Source: Methylobacter sp.
GTDB lineage: Bacteria > Pseudomonadota > Gammaproteobacteria > Methylococcales > Methylomonadaceae
DNA length: 64,000 nt
Direction: 5' to 3'
Assembly (NCBI GenBank): GCA_028716975.1
Contig: JAQUOU010000011.1
Coordinates: forward strand, 1-64,000
Part shown: one piece after another, positions 26,698-37,143 of the stretch
How the letters are laid out: every line of letters starts with the position of its first letter
How positions within the stretch are numbered: position 1 is the first letter of the stretch
Translations under genes and position numbers: made by a program
Notes under the pieces: model-generated
The model's database searches: none
What the model saw: only the letters and a program-made list of their open reading frames with translations
What the model was told of the DNA's origin: nothing

Positions 26698-27720
26698 ATG
26701 CGGTTAAAACCTGATCAATTAAATGCAGCCCTGCAAAAGAAATTAGCGCCTGTTTATTTTATCAGCGGCGATGAGCCGTTGCAGTTGGGTGAAATGGCCG
26801 AGGCAGTCAGGAAGGCGGCAAGAAAAGCAGGCTTTGAAACACGTGAAGTTTTTTCCGTGGAAACAGGGTTTGAATGGAAAGAATTAACGGTATCCGCCGG
26901 CTCACTGTCTATTTTCTCCGATAAAAAAATCATCGACTTAAGATTGCCTTCCGGCAAGCCGGGGCTGGATGGCTCCAAAGCCCTAATCGCTTATTGCGAG
27001 CGCCTGCCCGAAGATACTTTATTGCTGGTTACGGCAGGAAAAGTGGCCGGTGAAGCATTCAAGTCGCGTTGGCTGCAGGCTTTGGATAGGGCAGGGGTTA
27101 TCATCCAGGTTTGGCCCCTGGAAAGACAGGATTTAATGCCGTGGCTGCAGCAACGCATGCAACGCCGCGGTCTCCATGCCGAAACAGAAGGTTTAAAAAT
27201 ATTGGCAAGCAGAATTGAAGGCAACCTTCTGTCGGCCATGCAGGAAATAGAAAAACTCTATGTGTTATACGGGTCAGGAAATCTCAGCAATCAACAAATT
27301 CTTGATGCGGTAGCCGACAGTTCCCGATACGATGTCTTCAAGCTGGTTGATTGTGTATTGGCAGCCGATGTAAACCGGATTTTTAAAATATTGTCCGGTT
27401 TAAAAGCGGAAGGGAATGCCGCGCCGGTTGTGTTATGGGCATTGACACGCGAAGCCCGGGAGTTACTCAAACTCAAGCCGGCCTTAACCCATGGGCAAAA
27501 TAGACAAAGTTTTAAAAATAACCACGCCAGGGATAATCGCAAGCAGCTTGTTAATGCTGCACTTAACAGGCTTGGCGAAAGTGATCTGAATAAAATACTG
27601 GTAGTGAGCGCCAAGGCGGATCGCCAGATTAAAGGACAACAGCAAGGGGATGCCTGGGAAACGCTATTGGCAATTTGCCTTATGTTTGCATCGCAAGAGG
27701 TTTTGGCGAATACGGGGTAA
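26698..27720 (+). CDS. holA: DNA polymerase III delta subunit
   Basis: A 340-residue clamp-loader delta subunit, which opens the beta sliding clamp. ATG 26698 follows the lptE stop by 1 nt; the frame could extend back to 26671 but that would overlap lptE. Recognised from MRLKPDQLNAALQKKLAPVYFISGDEPLQLGE at the N-terminus (a degenerate P-loop region without a functional Walker A, as expected for delta), the AAA+-like middle and the C-terminal collar helices (LGESDLNKILVVSAKADRQIKG). The usual third gene nadD is not next; instead a 237-nt gap and a small gene pair follow. Confidence 0.95.
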   Translation: MRLKPDQLNAALQKKLAPVYFISGDEPLQLGEMAEAVRKAARKAGFETREVFSVETGFEWKELTVSAGSLSIFSDKKIIDLRLPSGKPGLDGSKALIAYCERLPEDTLLLVTAGKVAGEAFKSRWLQALDRAGVIIQVWPLERQDLMPWLQQRMQRRGLHAETEGLKILASRIEGNLLSAMQEIEKLYVLYGSGNLSNQQILDAVADSSRYDVFKLVDCVLAADVNRIFKILSGLKAEGNAAPVVLWALTREARELLKLKPALTHGQNRQSFKNNHARDNRKQLVNAALNRLGESDLNKILVVSAKADRQIKGQQQGDAWETLLAICLMFASQEVLANTG

Positions 27721-27825
27721 CGTTATGAATATGGACGCGCCTCACACCGATCTTATATGAACCCACCGAACCTTATAATAAACCCAAAACTTCAAAATGG
27801 CTAACGGGCGGCACGTCTCTGTGAC

Positions 27826-27840
27826 TGACAATAATTGTCA
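27826..27840. other. Perfect 15-bp palindrome TGACAAT-A-ATTGTCA
   Basis: In the 237-nt spacer after holA. It extends imperfectly outward (CTGTGACTGACAAT... ATTGTCAGAGCCAG). It may be a transcription factor site or part of a weak terminator for the leuS-holA operon; no T-run follows, so a classical terminator is unlikely. Confidence 0.4.
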
Positions 27841-27957
27841 GAGCCAGATCAGCGCCCAAAAAATGACAGACTTAGTCACGATGTAGCCTCAACGCAAAGC
27901 ACACCACACCACAACCACAACTAAATTCAATCAGCAACCAATAACGCTAAAAGCTGC

Positions 27958-28182
27958 CTAGGCTTGCGAGTGAAAAATATGCTCGATGACTTGGGCAGGA
28001 AGGGTGATACGATCAAATAAGGAGGCTGGATATAGATAATCCTCACCAGACTCATCAATTACCCTAATTTGATGATGTTTTTCCGCGTCAGCATCAATTA
28101 ATACTTCATAGAGCTTGCGCGTTTCCAGTGAAACTTGATAACCACTGTTATTAATGCAGATTGCCAATTCGTGTTTGTTCAT
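27958..28182 (-). CDS. Small hypothetical protein (second gene of overlapping pair)
   Basis: A 74-residue acidic protein, MNKHELAICINNSGYQVSLE at the start, with GEDYLYPASLFDRITLP later. It has no signal peptide or hydrophobic segment. The start ATG overlaps the upstream gene's stop by 4 nt (ATGA at 28179-28182), which strongly indicates translational coupling. Such two-gene layouts are common in toxin-antitoxin loci, but neither protein carries a toxin or antitoxin motif I recognise, so no function is assigned. Confidence 0.65.
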   Translation of the reverse strand: MNKHELAICINNSGYQVSLETRKLYEVLIDADAEKHHQIRVIDESGEDYLYPASLFDRITLPAQVIEHIFHSQA

Positions 28183-28421
28183 AGTTGTATGTCAATATAA
28201 CGTTTAATCTTAAATTCTCGTTTGCCAATGCCTGAAGCTTCGTACCAATGAATTTCGGCTTCGTGAAGCGAGCCATCTTGCAAACGCACTGTGGCAAAAC
28301 CTTTACGCTTACGCCACAAACCCGGTCCATGAATTTTACGAAGCCTAGCTAATTCTCTAATGCCTGAGCTACGAGCAAAAGTTTCGGGATGCCTTATGCT
28401 GCCAATAATTTCAAAGTCCAT
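28179..28421 (-). CDS. Small basic hypothetical protein (first gene of overlapping pair)
   Basis: An 80-residue basic protein. Its features are RELARLRKIHGPGLWRKRKGFATVRLQDG, a positively charged and potentially nucleic-acid-binding stretch, and HWYEASGIGKREFKIKRYI near the C-terminus. It shares a 4-nt overlap with the following 74-residue gene. The charge contrast (basic first, acidic second) is reminiscent of an interacting pair. I do not recognise the family with certainty. Confidence 0.65.
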   Translation of the reverse strand: MDFEIIGSIRHPETFARSSGIRELARLRKIHGPGLWRKRKGFATVRLQDGSLHEAEIHWYEASGIGKREFKIKRYIDIQL

Positions 28422-28509
28422 TTACAGATTGTAGCGCAATGGATTAGAACCGCCTAACGCATAACTAACTGGCTGGCCGGAGATTTGTAAGAAAATTCGC
28501 AGTTATCAA

Positions 28510-28557
28510 GGCCGTAGGTTGGGTTAGCGACTTTATTGCATAATCCAACCTACGGCC
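28510..28557. repeat. Inverted repeat GGCCGTAGGTTGG / CCAACCTACGGCC
   Basis: Perfect 13-bp arms (28510-28522 and 28545-28557) around GGTTAGCGACTTTATTGCATAAT. Sequences of the type 'GTAGGTTGGGTTAGC' are widespread dispersed repeats in proteobacteria. No transposase is nearby. Confidence 0.75.
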
Positions 28558-28704
28558 CTACCGCGCTTGGAAAGTTTTGTGTAACAATCCGCCTCAATCT
28601 CTCCGTTTGTGTGGCTTGCCTGAGGGAAAAGCCACCTTATGGGGTATCGCGTTATAACGTTATAAGAAGCAGTGATCGAGTAAATTGAAGGTTGATGTTC
28701 ATTT

Positions 28705-29797
28705 TTATAGTCTCCTAAAGTGAAATTGCGAACGCCTAATGTATGAGTTGGGCGTCAAGAGGCGCAATATAGGCCGTTCAATAAATATATTAAATATTAA
28801 TGCCATGACTATATTTCCACTGACTAGAAACAGAAAAGCGACACTCGCACCACCTAAAGTTTTCGGTAATGCGAGGACAGCAATTTTCGAAAGTATAGAA
28901 ACCAGCGGAAAGTGTATAAGATATAATGCATAAGAAGAATCCCCAATGACCCCAAACCGATTGGGCTTAACTTCATCTTTTTGCTGGCGATCGTATCTCG
29001 CGAGCGCGAATATCAGGACTGCACTTACGAAACCATACGCGAGGTCAAAGAGTGGTTTTTGATAAGTTGCTCTGTATTGAGTGGCAACGAAAGCTATTGT
29101 TGCGAACGCAAATGAGCATACCAATGCTAAGTAACCCGTGTAGGATAAATGAAATCTACGTTTTACTACGCTGGAGGCAAGCATGCCCATACCAAAGAGG
29201 AGAATTAGATGGCTAGCGAAGAAGCTCCTTGGAAAATCATAGGAACCGAATGTGGCTTGGAGAAATAGATTTAAAATAAATATTGTTATTATTGAATAAA
29301 ATATCCATCTGCTCAACAATGCAGTAGCGAAGGCAACATAAAATAATATTTCATACTGGAGTGACCATGCAACAACGAGAACAGGGGCACCCGTTCCGCC
29401 GACACTCTTGCTGTCTTGAGGAAGGAGAAGAAGTGACTTTATTAGTACGTATATATCTCCGGGCATGGTGTCCCGGAGGGAAGGAGTCGCCTTTGCCAAT
29501 ACAAATACACAAATGAAAATTATAAAATATATTGGATATATTCGTACTGCTCGTTTGCGAAGGTAATTGAGTAGTTTTCCTGGCTGATCAAAGTCTTGTC
29601 GATGAATATAGTGAATAATAAATCCACTTAGGACAAAGAAAAAAGCAACCCCGGCTTCTCCTCCAAACCAAAACATCCTTTCGAGAGGCCCCCGCCGAGG
29701 AGCCAAAGTATTTGTCCTTAGCTAGATTGCCAGCGGAGTGAAAGAAAACTACCAACAAAGCAGCGATTGCCCGACAAAGTTGAATGCTGTACAGCAT
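28705..29797 (-). pseudogene. Acyltransferase family 3 (OafA-like), frameshifted near the N-terminus
   Basis: Two overlapping frames make one acyltransferase-3 protein. The 5' part (ATG 29797) reads MLYSIQLCRAIAALLVVFFHSAGNLAKDKYFG, with the family R-A-x-A-x-(8)-H-S start. The rest is in another frame: RRGPLERMFWFGGEAGVAFFFVLSGFIIHYI and about nine further membrane helices to 28705. The switch falls at about 29685-29705, next to a five-base G run on the coding strand (GGCGGGGGCC). Members transfer acyl groups to surface polysaccharides or lipids. This is either a true mutation, a phase-variable tract or a one-base assembly error. The intact downstream frame, without further stops, argues that the lesion is recent or artefactual. 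Confidence 0.85.
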
Positions 29798-30515
29798 ATA
29801 CTATTTCCAATATTTGGTGTGCGCCCGTAGAAATGTTTGAATTCTTGACGTCCAACGTAAAGTAGATGCCTAATTAGTGTCTGAACGATAAAGCTAGAAG
29901 TCATGCAGGACAAGGCGTGCAGAGAATTATTCCGGTTGACGATTTTTGAAAACCCATAAAGTCAGCATGAATTGCAACATTTTTAAAAATTTAACCTTGA
30001 TTTTGAAGGCCTGTGTGCTTTCTCAAAAAATGCCTCATAAAAGCTTCGATTCAATATTTCTCCTGAAAGACTTAACTGTCAAAGCTTTCAGAGTTTTCGG
30101 GCTGACACTAAAATTAGGGGCCTATTAAAATTTAACCAGCGGTGTATATTACTGTCCTTTTTTTTACACGATATTGAATATACTCCAACCGTTTTAAATA
30201 GCAAACCGTTGAGCGAAATCAAACCACACCTAATACATCACCTCCAAAACTATTGGATCAAGTACAAGATCGCATCCGGGTTAAGCATTACAGCATTCGT
30301 ACTGAATCATAATATAGACTTTCAGATAAATAATTTCCATAAACGAAAAAATAAGAATATGATTTTTAAAGGTATTAATTCTATGTAACAGGAAATTTAA
30401 TTTCTGAAAATGTATAGGTGCAGTAAATTAAGCGGTTTATTTTCCATATCCTAAGGTTTAAACCACCCGCTTTAGCAAGTCGTGTTAATTTTCATTTCTT
30501 TAATGCCTCCTTCCG
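29798..30515. other. Intergenic region between acyltransferase and htpG
   Basis: About 720 nt, AT-rich. A 60-codon open frame at 29946-30128 has no ribosome binding site and no family resemblance. No RNA gene or repeat was seen. Confidence 0.35.
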
Positions 30516-30541
30516 CTTGAAAAAAATGATTGCATCCCCAC
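30516..30541 (+). promoter_or_regulatory. Sigma-32 (heat shock) promoter of htpG
   Basis: CTTGAAA (30516-30522), a 13-nt spacer and CCCCAC (30536-30541) match the sigma-32 consensus CTTGAAA-N11-16-CCCCAT almost exactly. It lies 37 nt upstream of the htpG start codon, with the transcription start expected about 7-9 nt after the -10. Confidence 0.82.
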
Positions 30542-30578
30542 CTCTTTATCATTCACTTTTTAATCAGGAATAGTAAAA

Positions 30579-32519
30579 ATGGCTGTTGAAACAAAAAAAG
30601 AAACCTTGGGCTTTGAAACTGAAGTTAAACATCTTCTGCACTTGATGATTCATTCCTTGTACAGCAATAAGGAAATTTTTCTTCGCGAACTGATTTCCAA
30701 TGCCTCGGATGCCGCGGATAAGTTACGTTTTGAGGCTTTGTCAAATGACAGTTTATATGAGGGCGACAGCGAGCTGAAAATCCGCCTGGAATACGATAAA
30801 GACAAGCGGACAATTACCGTTATCGATAACGGCATCGGCATGGCCCGGGCGGAAGTTCAGGAGCATATCGGCACGATTGCAAAATCCGGCACACGGCAGT
30901 TTTTTGAATCATTAACCGGTGAACAGGCCAAGGACAGTGAGTTAATCGGCCAGTTCGGCGTAGGCTTTTATTCATCATTTATTGTCGCTGACAAGGTAAC
31001 GTTAACCACGCGCAAAGCCGGGGCTGATAAAAGCGAAGGCGTACGCTGGGAGTCGGCGGGCGAAGGCGATTATACTATCGAATCCGTGGAAAAAGCCCAG
31101 CGCGGCACGGAAATCGTCCTGCACCTGAAAGAATCTGAAAGTGAGTTTCTGGACGGCTACCGGATTCGCTCCATTGTCAGAAAGTTCTCCGACCATATTT
31201 CTTTGCCCATAGTCATGGATAAAGAAGTTATGCCGGCAATGGATAAAGATGAAGAAGGCGAGGAAGCTGAAGAAGTCAAAGCCGCAGCGCCGGTCGAAGA
31301 AGAGACGATTAATCGCGCATCGGCATTATGGACAAGAGCCCGTCATGAAATTTCCGAGGAAGATTACAATGAGTTCTACAAGCATGTCGGCCATGATTTT
31401 CAGGATCCGTTAGTCCATGTGCACAGTAAAGTCGAAGGCTCAAATGAATATACCTTATTGCTGTATGTACCGTCACGCGCGCCGTTTGATATGTGGGACC
31501 GGGATGCCAAACACGGCGTGAAGCTGTATATTCGCAAGGTATTTATCACCGATGACGCGGAGCAGTTAATGCCGCGTTACTTGCGCTTTATCCGTGGAAT
31601 TATTGACGCCAATTCATTGCCGCTGAATGTGTCAAGAGAAATTCTCCAGCAAAGCAAGCAAATCAGCACCATCAAGTCGGGCGCCGTCAAAAAAGTATTG
31701 GGCATGCTGGAAGGATTGGCTGCCAATGATCCGGAAAAATACGCGAAATTCTGGTCCGAGTTTGGTACCGTTATAAAAGAAGGTCCGATTGAAGATCACA
31801 GCAATAAAGAACGTATCGCTAAACTGCTGCGTTTTGCCTCAACCCATGCCGATACCGATAAACAGGATGTTTCACTGGAAAGCTATGTTAGCCGCATGAA
31901 AGAAGGGCAGGAAAAAATCTATTATGTAACGGCGGACAGTTTCTCTGCAGCCAAGAATAGCCCGCATCTGGAAATTTTCCGTAAAAAAGGTATTGAAGTG
32001 CTGTTATTGTCTGACCGTGTTGATGAATGGCTGATATCCAATCTGAGCGAATTCGACGGCAAGCATCTACAGTCTGTGGCAAAAGGCGATCTGGATTTAG
32101 GCAAGCTGGATGACGAGGAAGCCAAAAAAGAACAGGAAGACGTCAATAAAGAGTTTGAGCCGGTGCTCAAACAGATTAAGGACGTATTGGCCGATAAAGT
32201 CAGTGAAGTGCGTTTGAGTCATCGCTTGACTGAATCCCCGGCCTGTCTGGTTGCGGATGTTTATGGCATGAGTCTTAATATGGAAAGAATCATGAAGGAA
32301 GCCGGACAATCGATGGGCATGGGCAGAAAACCGATCTTTGAAGTTAATCCCACGCATCCTTTGGTTGCCCGTATGAAAAATGAACAGGATGACAGCCGGT
32401 TTGCGGATTTGACTCATATCCTGTTTGACCAGGCCATCCTGAGTGAAGGCGGACAGCTTGATGACCCGGCGGCGTTTGTTCATAAATTGAACGGTTTATT
32501 GCAAGGGTTATTGCACTAA
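30579..32519 (+). CDS. htpG: Chaperone HtpG (bacterial Hsp90)
   Basis: A 646-residue homodimeric ATP-dependent chaperone. The N-terminal GHKL ATPase shows [25 protein letters not shown] and [15 protein letters not shown]. The middle domain contains the catalytic Arg region [13 protein letters not shown]. The C-terminal dimerisation domain ends with [21 protein letters not shown]. Length is normal. It is controlled by a near-consensus sigma-32 promoter ending 37 nt upstream and followed 13 nt downstream by a strong terminator, so it is a monocistronic heat-shock unit. An acidic linker ([13 protein letters not shown]) sits between the N-terminal and middle domains. Confidence 0.98.
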   Translation: MAVETKKETLGFETEVKHLLHLMIHSLYSNKEIFLRELISNASDAADKLRFEALSNDSLYEGDSELKIRLEYDKDKRTITVIDNGIGMARAEVQEHIGTIAKSGTRQFFESLTGEQAKDSELIGQFGVGFYSSFIVADKVTLTTRKAGADKSEGVRWESAGEGDYTIESVEKAQRGTEIVLHLKESESEFLDGYRIRSIVRKFSDHISLPIVMDKEVMPAMDKDEEGEEAEEVKAAAPVEEETINRASALWTRARHEISEEDYNEFYKHVGHDFQDPLVHVHSKVEGSNEYTLLLYVPSRAPFDMWDRDAKHGVKLYIRKVFITDDAEQLMPRYLRFIRGIIDANSLPLNVSREILQQSKQISTIKSGAVKKVLGMLEGLAANDPEKYAKFWSEFGTVIKEGPIEDHSNKERIAKLLRFASTHADTDKQDVSLESYVSRMKEGQEKIYYVTADSFSAAKNSPHLEIFRKKGIEVLLLSDRVDEWLISNLSEFDGKHLQSVAKGDLDLGKLDDEEAKKEQEDVNKEFEPVLKQIKDVLADKVSEVRLSHRLTESPACLVADVYGMSLNMERIMKEAGQSMGMGRKPIFEVNPTHPLVARMKNEQDDSRFADLTHILFDQAILSEGGQLDDPAAFVHKLNGLLQGLLH

Positions 32520-32532
32520 TCATTAAACAAAC

Positions 32533-32562
32533 AAAAAGGCCGGATGTTCTCCGGCCTTTTTT
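32533..32562 (+). terminator. Rho-independent terminator of htpG
   Basis: The stem AAAAAGGCCGGA / TCCGGCCTTTTTT with a TGTTC loop is followed directly by T residues. It is a classical intrinsic terminator 13 nt after the htpG stop codon. Confidence 0.93.
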
Positions 32563-32817
32563 ATGCGTGATGGTTTAGTTGGATGGAGCATTATTTTTGA
32601 TTTGACGCTTTGTTATACATTAGTTTATTAAATTCAATAATATATGTTAGTCCGTTGTGGTTATTTTGAGTAGTCATTTCTTACTAATTGAAAGGATAAT
32701 TAGAATATGAGATATTGAACGTTTATTCAGAAAAAATGGAATATAAGTGATTGGGAATAATTGTGGAGATGCTGTAGTCCATGCAACAGGCATCCCCTTA
32801 TTGAGGCTGGAAAGCGC

Positions 32818-34479
32818 ATGCTGATCAACCTTAGGAGAGTACTCACTAAATTGCTGGCTTTATCTCTAAAAGTTATGCGCTGCATACCAGGATTTTCCCT
32901 GGCTGAATACCGGCACTATTATGAGATCGAGAGGCAACTTTCACGGGCCGAGCTAAGTAATATATGCAGTTTTTTTCCTTTATTCGCACTCGATAGACAC
33001 AGCATAGGCGAGTCGTTATCGAAGAGCTCGGATTACCGTATAATAGACCTAGACAATCTGACGGACGATGACCATGAATACTTTGAAAAAAATGGATTAG
33101 TCCTAGAATACATCGCAGAGAATAAACGTTGCTTGCCGGGAGAAAGCAACGATAAAGCATTCCCCCATCAAGAGCTGGACGAATACGATCAAGCGTTCCA
33201 ACTTGAAGCAATCAATTCCCGTTGCGTTACGGCAATTTGTCCTAGATCGGGCATTACTTTGTACTCAAACCGTTCCCTGTTAACAGAAGCTGGGGGAACA
33301 ATTTTTTACCGATTCATCGAATACGATCATGTTTTTTATCTTGCGGTAGGTCGCGATTCAATGGGTTACGTCAAGCTGTATATGTATTTTCCTGATGTGC
33401 AAACGATTATTCTTTTGGGCGATAAGGATTGGGCATGGCTTGGCAGATGGGAAGTCGATCAATTCAGGGCCTACCTGATTTCCAACTATAAAAATGTTTT
33501 TGACTATCTCAATAACCAGACGGTCCCCGTCATGTGTGCTTTAGTGGACCATGCGCATTTTGCCCACCATATATGGAATACCTTAACGGGTTTAAGCAAG
33601 GTCACTACGAAGCAATATGCCGACCTCATCGATAGCATTTTAATGACACAAGAGCCCATGGGGCCTATCAACCAACTCTTCCCGGAGTTCGACGCAAAGA
33701 AATTTCAAAGAGTCTCAAGCTCAAAGATTGTCGATCTCATTCTGGCGAAAAACTTGTTTTTGATACGGCTTGGCGGAACAGTTGTAACTGATGACGTCGT
33801 GGAAAGAATACACCGCGTCGCGGTGGAAAATAGCCCTTTACCTTACATAAAAGATGCGCAGGACTTCAGGACCAAGCATTGGCCGATTTTGTGGGCAACC
33901 ATACGCACGGGGAACCGCAGCTGGCTTTCCCAAGCCGAGGGCATAGCCCGCATCGCCAACGAATTCAAAAAACTCTATCCTGATTTTGCTTTGATTATTG
34001 ATGGATACGCTATTCCTTTTGGGCAAAAGGATACCAATCGGCAACTGACCGGTATTCTTGCCGATGAAGAGCAGGTGATGCATAAAATAAAGGATTTATT
34101 GCATCCATCCATCGACGTGCATTTTTTAATTGGAAAACCGATTTTCCAAAGCGTAATTTATTCCCGTTTCATCGATTTTTACTTGGCCCACCACGGCTCT
34201 CTTCAAAATAAAATCGCCTGGCTTTCGAACAAACCTGGCGTGGTACACTCCAATAAAACTGCGCTTTCCGGCATTAATGGTACAAAACAGTTTTATGCTG
34301 CCTTTACATCTATCAAATCGGGTGTGTTTCCTGTGTATCTGGACCCTGAAATCGTGACAGACTTATCCGGCGCCCAAATAGGATCTAATTTGCGCTGGAA
34401 CTTCTCATTGGATCATTACGATTTCGATTATCATCATGCTTTTGACGAGTTGCATAAAATTCTTGAGACGGCAAAATAA
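32818..34479 (+). CDS. Unknown protein, possibly a GT-B-like glycosyltransferase
   Basis: About 553 residues from ATG 32818 (GGAAAG 4 nt upstream); a TTG at 32761 would add 19. The N-terminus has a short hydrophobic/basic segment (LTKLLALSLKVMRCIPGF) that is not a clear signal peptide. The C-terminal third, residues about 390-553, contains FALIIDGYAIPFGQ, HFLIGKPIFQS and a FYLAHHGSLQNKIAWLSNKPGVVHSN-type pattern, resembling the nucleotide-sugar end of GT-B glycosyltransferases (a His-Gly-Ser loop followed by a Pro-Gly-Val turn). It stands alone downstream of the htpG terminator, next to an acyltransferase remnant and Uma2, as cargo-like accessory genes. The glycosyltransferase call is weak. 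Confidence 0.5.
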   Translation: MLINLRRVLTKLLALSLKVMRCIPGFSLAEYRHYYEIERQLSRAELSNICSFFPLFALDRHSIGESLSKSSDYRIIDLDNLTDDDHEYFEKNGLVLEYIAENKRCLPGESNDKAFPHQELDEYDQAFQLEAINSRCVTAICPRSGITLYSNRSLLTEAGGTIFYRFIEYDHVFYLAVGRDSMGYVKLYMYFPDVQTIILLGDKDWAWLGRWEVDQFRAYLISNYKNVFDYLNNQTVPVMCALVDHAHFAHHIWNTLTGLSKVTTKQYADLIDSILMTQEPMGPINQLFPEFDAKKFQRVSSSKIVDLILAKNLFLIRLGGTVVTDDVVERIHRVAVENSPLPYIKDAQDFRTKHWPILWATIRTGNRSWLSQAEGIARIANEFKKLYPDFALIIDGYAIPFGQKDTNRQLTGILADEEQVMHKIKDLLHPSIDVHFLIGKPIFQSVIYSRFIDFYLAHHGSLQNKIAWLSNKPGVVHSNKTALSGINGTKQFYAAFTSIKSGVFPVYLDPEIVTDLSGAQIGSNLRWNFSLDHYDFDYHHAFDELHKILETAK

Positions 34480-34693
34480 TTAGTATTTCAAAAAGGCTTT
34501 GTTTTGGTTGGAGGAGTGCTAATTAAATCTCCAAGTTCTGGGATTATTACTATTAATTAACGCAGACCTAATGCCTACATGTCATATACAACTGGCTATT
34601 CCAGCGCTGGAAACTAGTTTAACAACTCGTTCTTTAAACCCAGACTGGCCGCTTTACGTTCTGCGTTGATTGTTGAGGAAAGGGGGAGAGTTG

Positions 34694-34784
34694 ATGAAGA
34701 TTGCATGTAATACCGTCCTTTTGACTGACGAAGAAAGCTAAAGATGAGTTGAAATCTATGGGTCGTTACGCACATGAAATCTAG
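34694..34784 (+). pseudogene. Possible tiny ORF split by a 1-nt shift
   Basis: ATG 34694 with GGGGGAGAG upstream opens MKIACNTVLLTDEES and stops at 34739; one base later the frame continues KDELKSMGRYAHEI to TAG 34782-34784. Removing one base would give a single protein of about 29 residues. It could be a decayed antitoxin-like fragment. The remainder of the 34480-34805 gap shows nothing. Confidence 0.25.
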
Positions 34785-34805
34785 AGGCTTGAGTAGCGAA
34801 CATGA

Positions 34806-35390
34806 CTAACTCGTTTCTGCCTCATCCGGAACTTTGTCGTAAATTTCGCGCAGGCTGAGAATGCAGTCTATGCTTTCCAGCGGTACAGAAGCCTCAAGCC
34901 CCACTGCTTCCGTTAATATCCAAACATCCCCTTGCCGCATATAGCGCTCGATACTCGGCTGGTCTTGCGACACTAACAGATATTCAAGCAATGTAGGAAT
35001 TTTACGATAATGGGCGAACTTGCCGCCCCGGTCATAAGCTTCAGTGGAAGGCGACAGCACTTCAATCAGCAACGCAGGATTGAGCAAGGTATCCACATGC
35101 GCATCCTCAAATTGCGGTGTGCCGCAGACAACCACGATGTCCGGGTAATGATAGCTGCGCGCTTCGGCAGCCTTGACACGCATATCGTTGATATAGGCTT
35201 CACAGGGACGTTTTTTGAGCTGGCTTCGCAATTCTCCGGCAATATTAACCGTTATCAGATTATGCTTGCGACTTGCGCCGGTCATTGCATAAATTTCACC
35301 GTCGTGGAATTCGCTTTTACAGGACGCGCTGCGTTCCAGCGTTAAATAGTCTTCGGCGGTGTAGCGGGTTTGTGTCAGTATGGAGGACAT
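34806..35390 (-). CDS. Uma2 family (DUF820) restriction-endonuclease-fold protein
   Basis: A 194-residue Uma2 protein. The family core is visible: LERSASCKSEFHDGEIYAMTGAS, YINDMRVKA, YHYPDIVVVCG, and NPALLIEVLSPSTEAYDRGGKFAHYRKIPTLLEYLLVSQD. The D-x(n)-E-x-K-like PD-(D/E)XK active site is formed by the Asp of YPDIVV and the Glu of LIEVLS, with a Lys further on (GGKFAHY). Physiological function is unknown; the genes are typically scattered in many copies in cyanobacteria and some methanotrophs. GAGGTGA lies just upstream of ATG 35390. It is single and divergent from tgt. Confidence 0.9.
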   Translation of the reverse strand: MSSILTQTRYTAEDYLTLERSASCKSEFHDGEIYAMTGASRKHNLITVNIAGELRSQLKKRPCEAYINDMRVKAAEARSYHYPDIVVVCGTPQFEDAHVDTLLNPALLIEVLSPSTEAYDRGGKFAHYRKIPTLLEYLLVSQDQPSIERYMRQGDVWILTEAVGLEASVPLESIDCILSLREIYDKVPDEAETS

Positions 35391-35539
35391 GGGTCACCTC
35401 GTTAAGGAATAGCTTGTTAGGGATCAAGCATATCATAGCTTTTATCAGCACGATGCGATAAGTGAAGTGCATTTAACAATGTTTTAATGCATCACGTGTA
35501 CTTTGATTTAAAAAGTCTGGATAATCCCCAGCCTTATAA

Positions 35540-36670
<1,131 letters not shown>

Positions 36671-36712
36671 TGACCAACTTTTTTATTTAATTACGAACAA
36701 CCGAGGATAACG

Positions 36713-37054
36713 ATGAGTTTTTTTATCTCTGACGCACTTGCTGAAGCTGCGCCTGCTGCGCAACAACCCGGCATCGAAGGCATGCTGTTTCCACTAGGTA
36801 TTCTGGTATTTTTCTATTTTTTATTTTTGCGCCCCCAATCCAAGCGCGCTAAAGAGAAAAAACAGATGATGGCGACTTTGACTAAAGGAGCTGAAGTCGT
36901 TACCTCAGGAGGCATTTTGGGTAAAATAGTGGATCTGGACGATAACTTTCTCAAAATTGAAATCTGCGATAATACTTTTATCCGGGTACAGCGCCATAGC
37001 GTTGAAAGTCTTATGCCTAAAGGTACTTACAAGGCAATAACCAGAAAAGTTTGA
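36713..37054 (+). CDS. yajC: Preprotein translocase accessory subunit YajC
   Basis: A 113-residue single-span inner membrane protein: a hydrophobic helix GMLFPLGILVFFYFLFLRPQSKRAKEKK at about residues 22-50, then a small domain with LTKGAEVVTSGGILGKIV. YajC forms a complex with SecD and SecF, which are encoded next. Its Ala/Pro-rich N-terminus (DALAEAAPAAQQPG) is typical. The gene lies between tgt and secD. Confidence 0.95.
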   Translation: MSFFISDALAEAAPAAQQPGIEGMLFPLGILVFFYFLFLRPQSKRAKEKKQMMATLTKGAEVVTSGGILGKIVDLDDNFLKIEICDNTFIRVQRHSVESLMPKGTYKAITRKV

Positions 37055-37143
37055 AACTTTAATATTCGCCTTTGGTTATACGCTTAGCTGGCCTGTAAAC
37101 AGCTGTTTGAGTTAAGCCCCGGTTTAATTGTTGGAATAGAATA

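Noticed and set aside
29946-30128. 60-codon open frame upstream of htpG
   Set aside because: No ribosome binding site and no recognisable family; AT-rich spacer.
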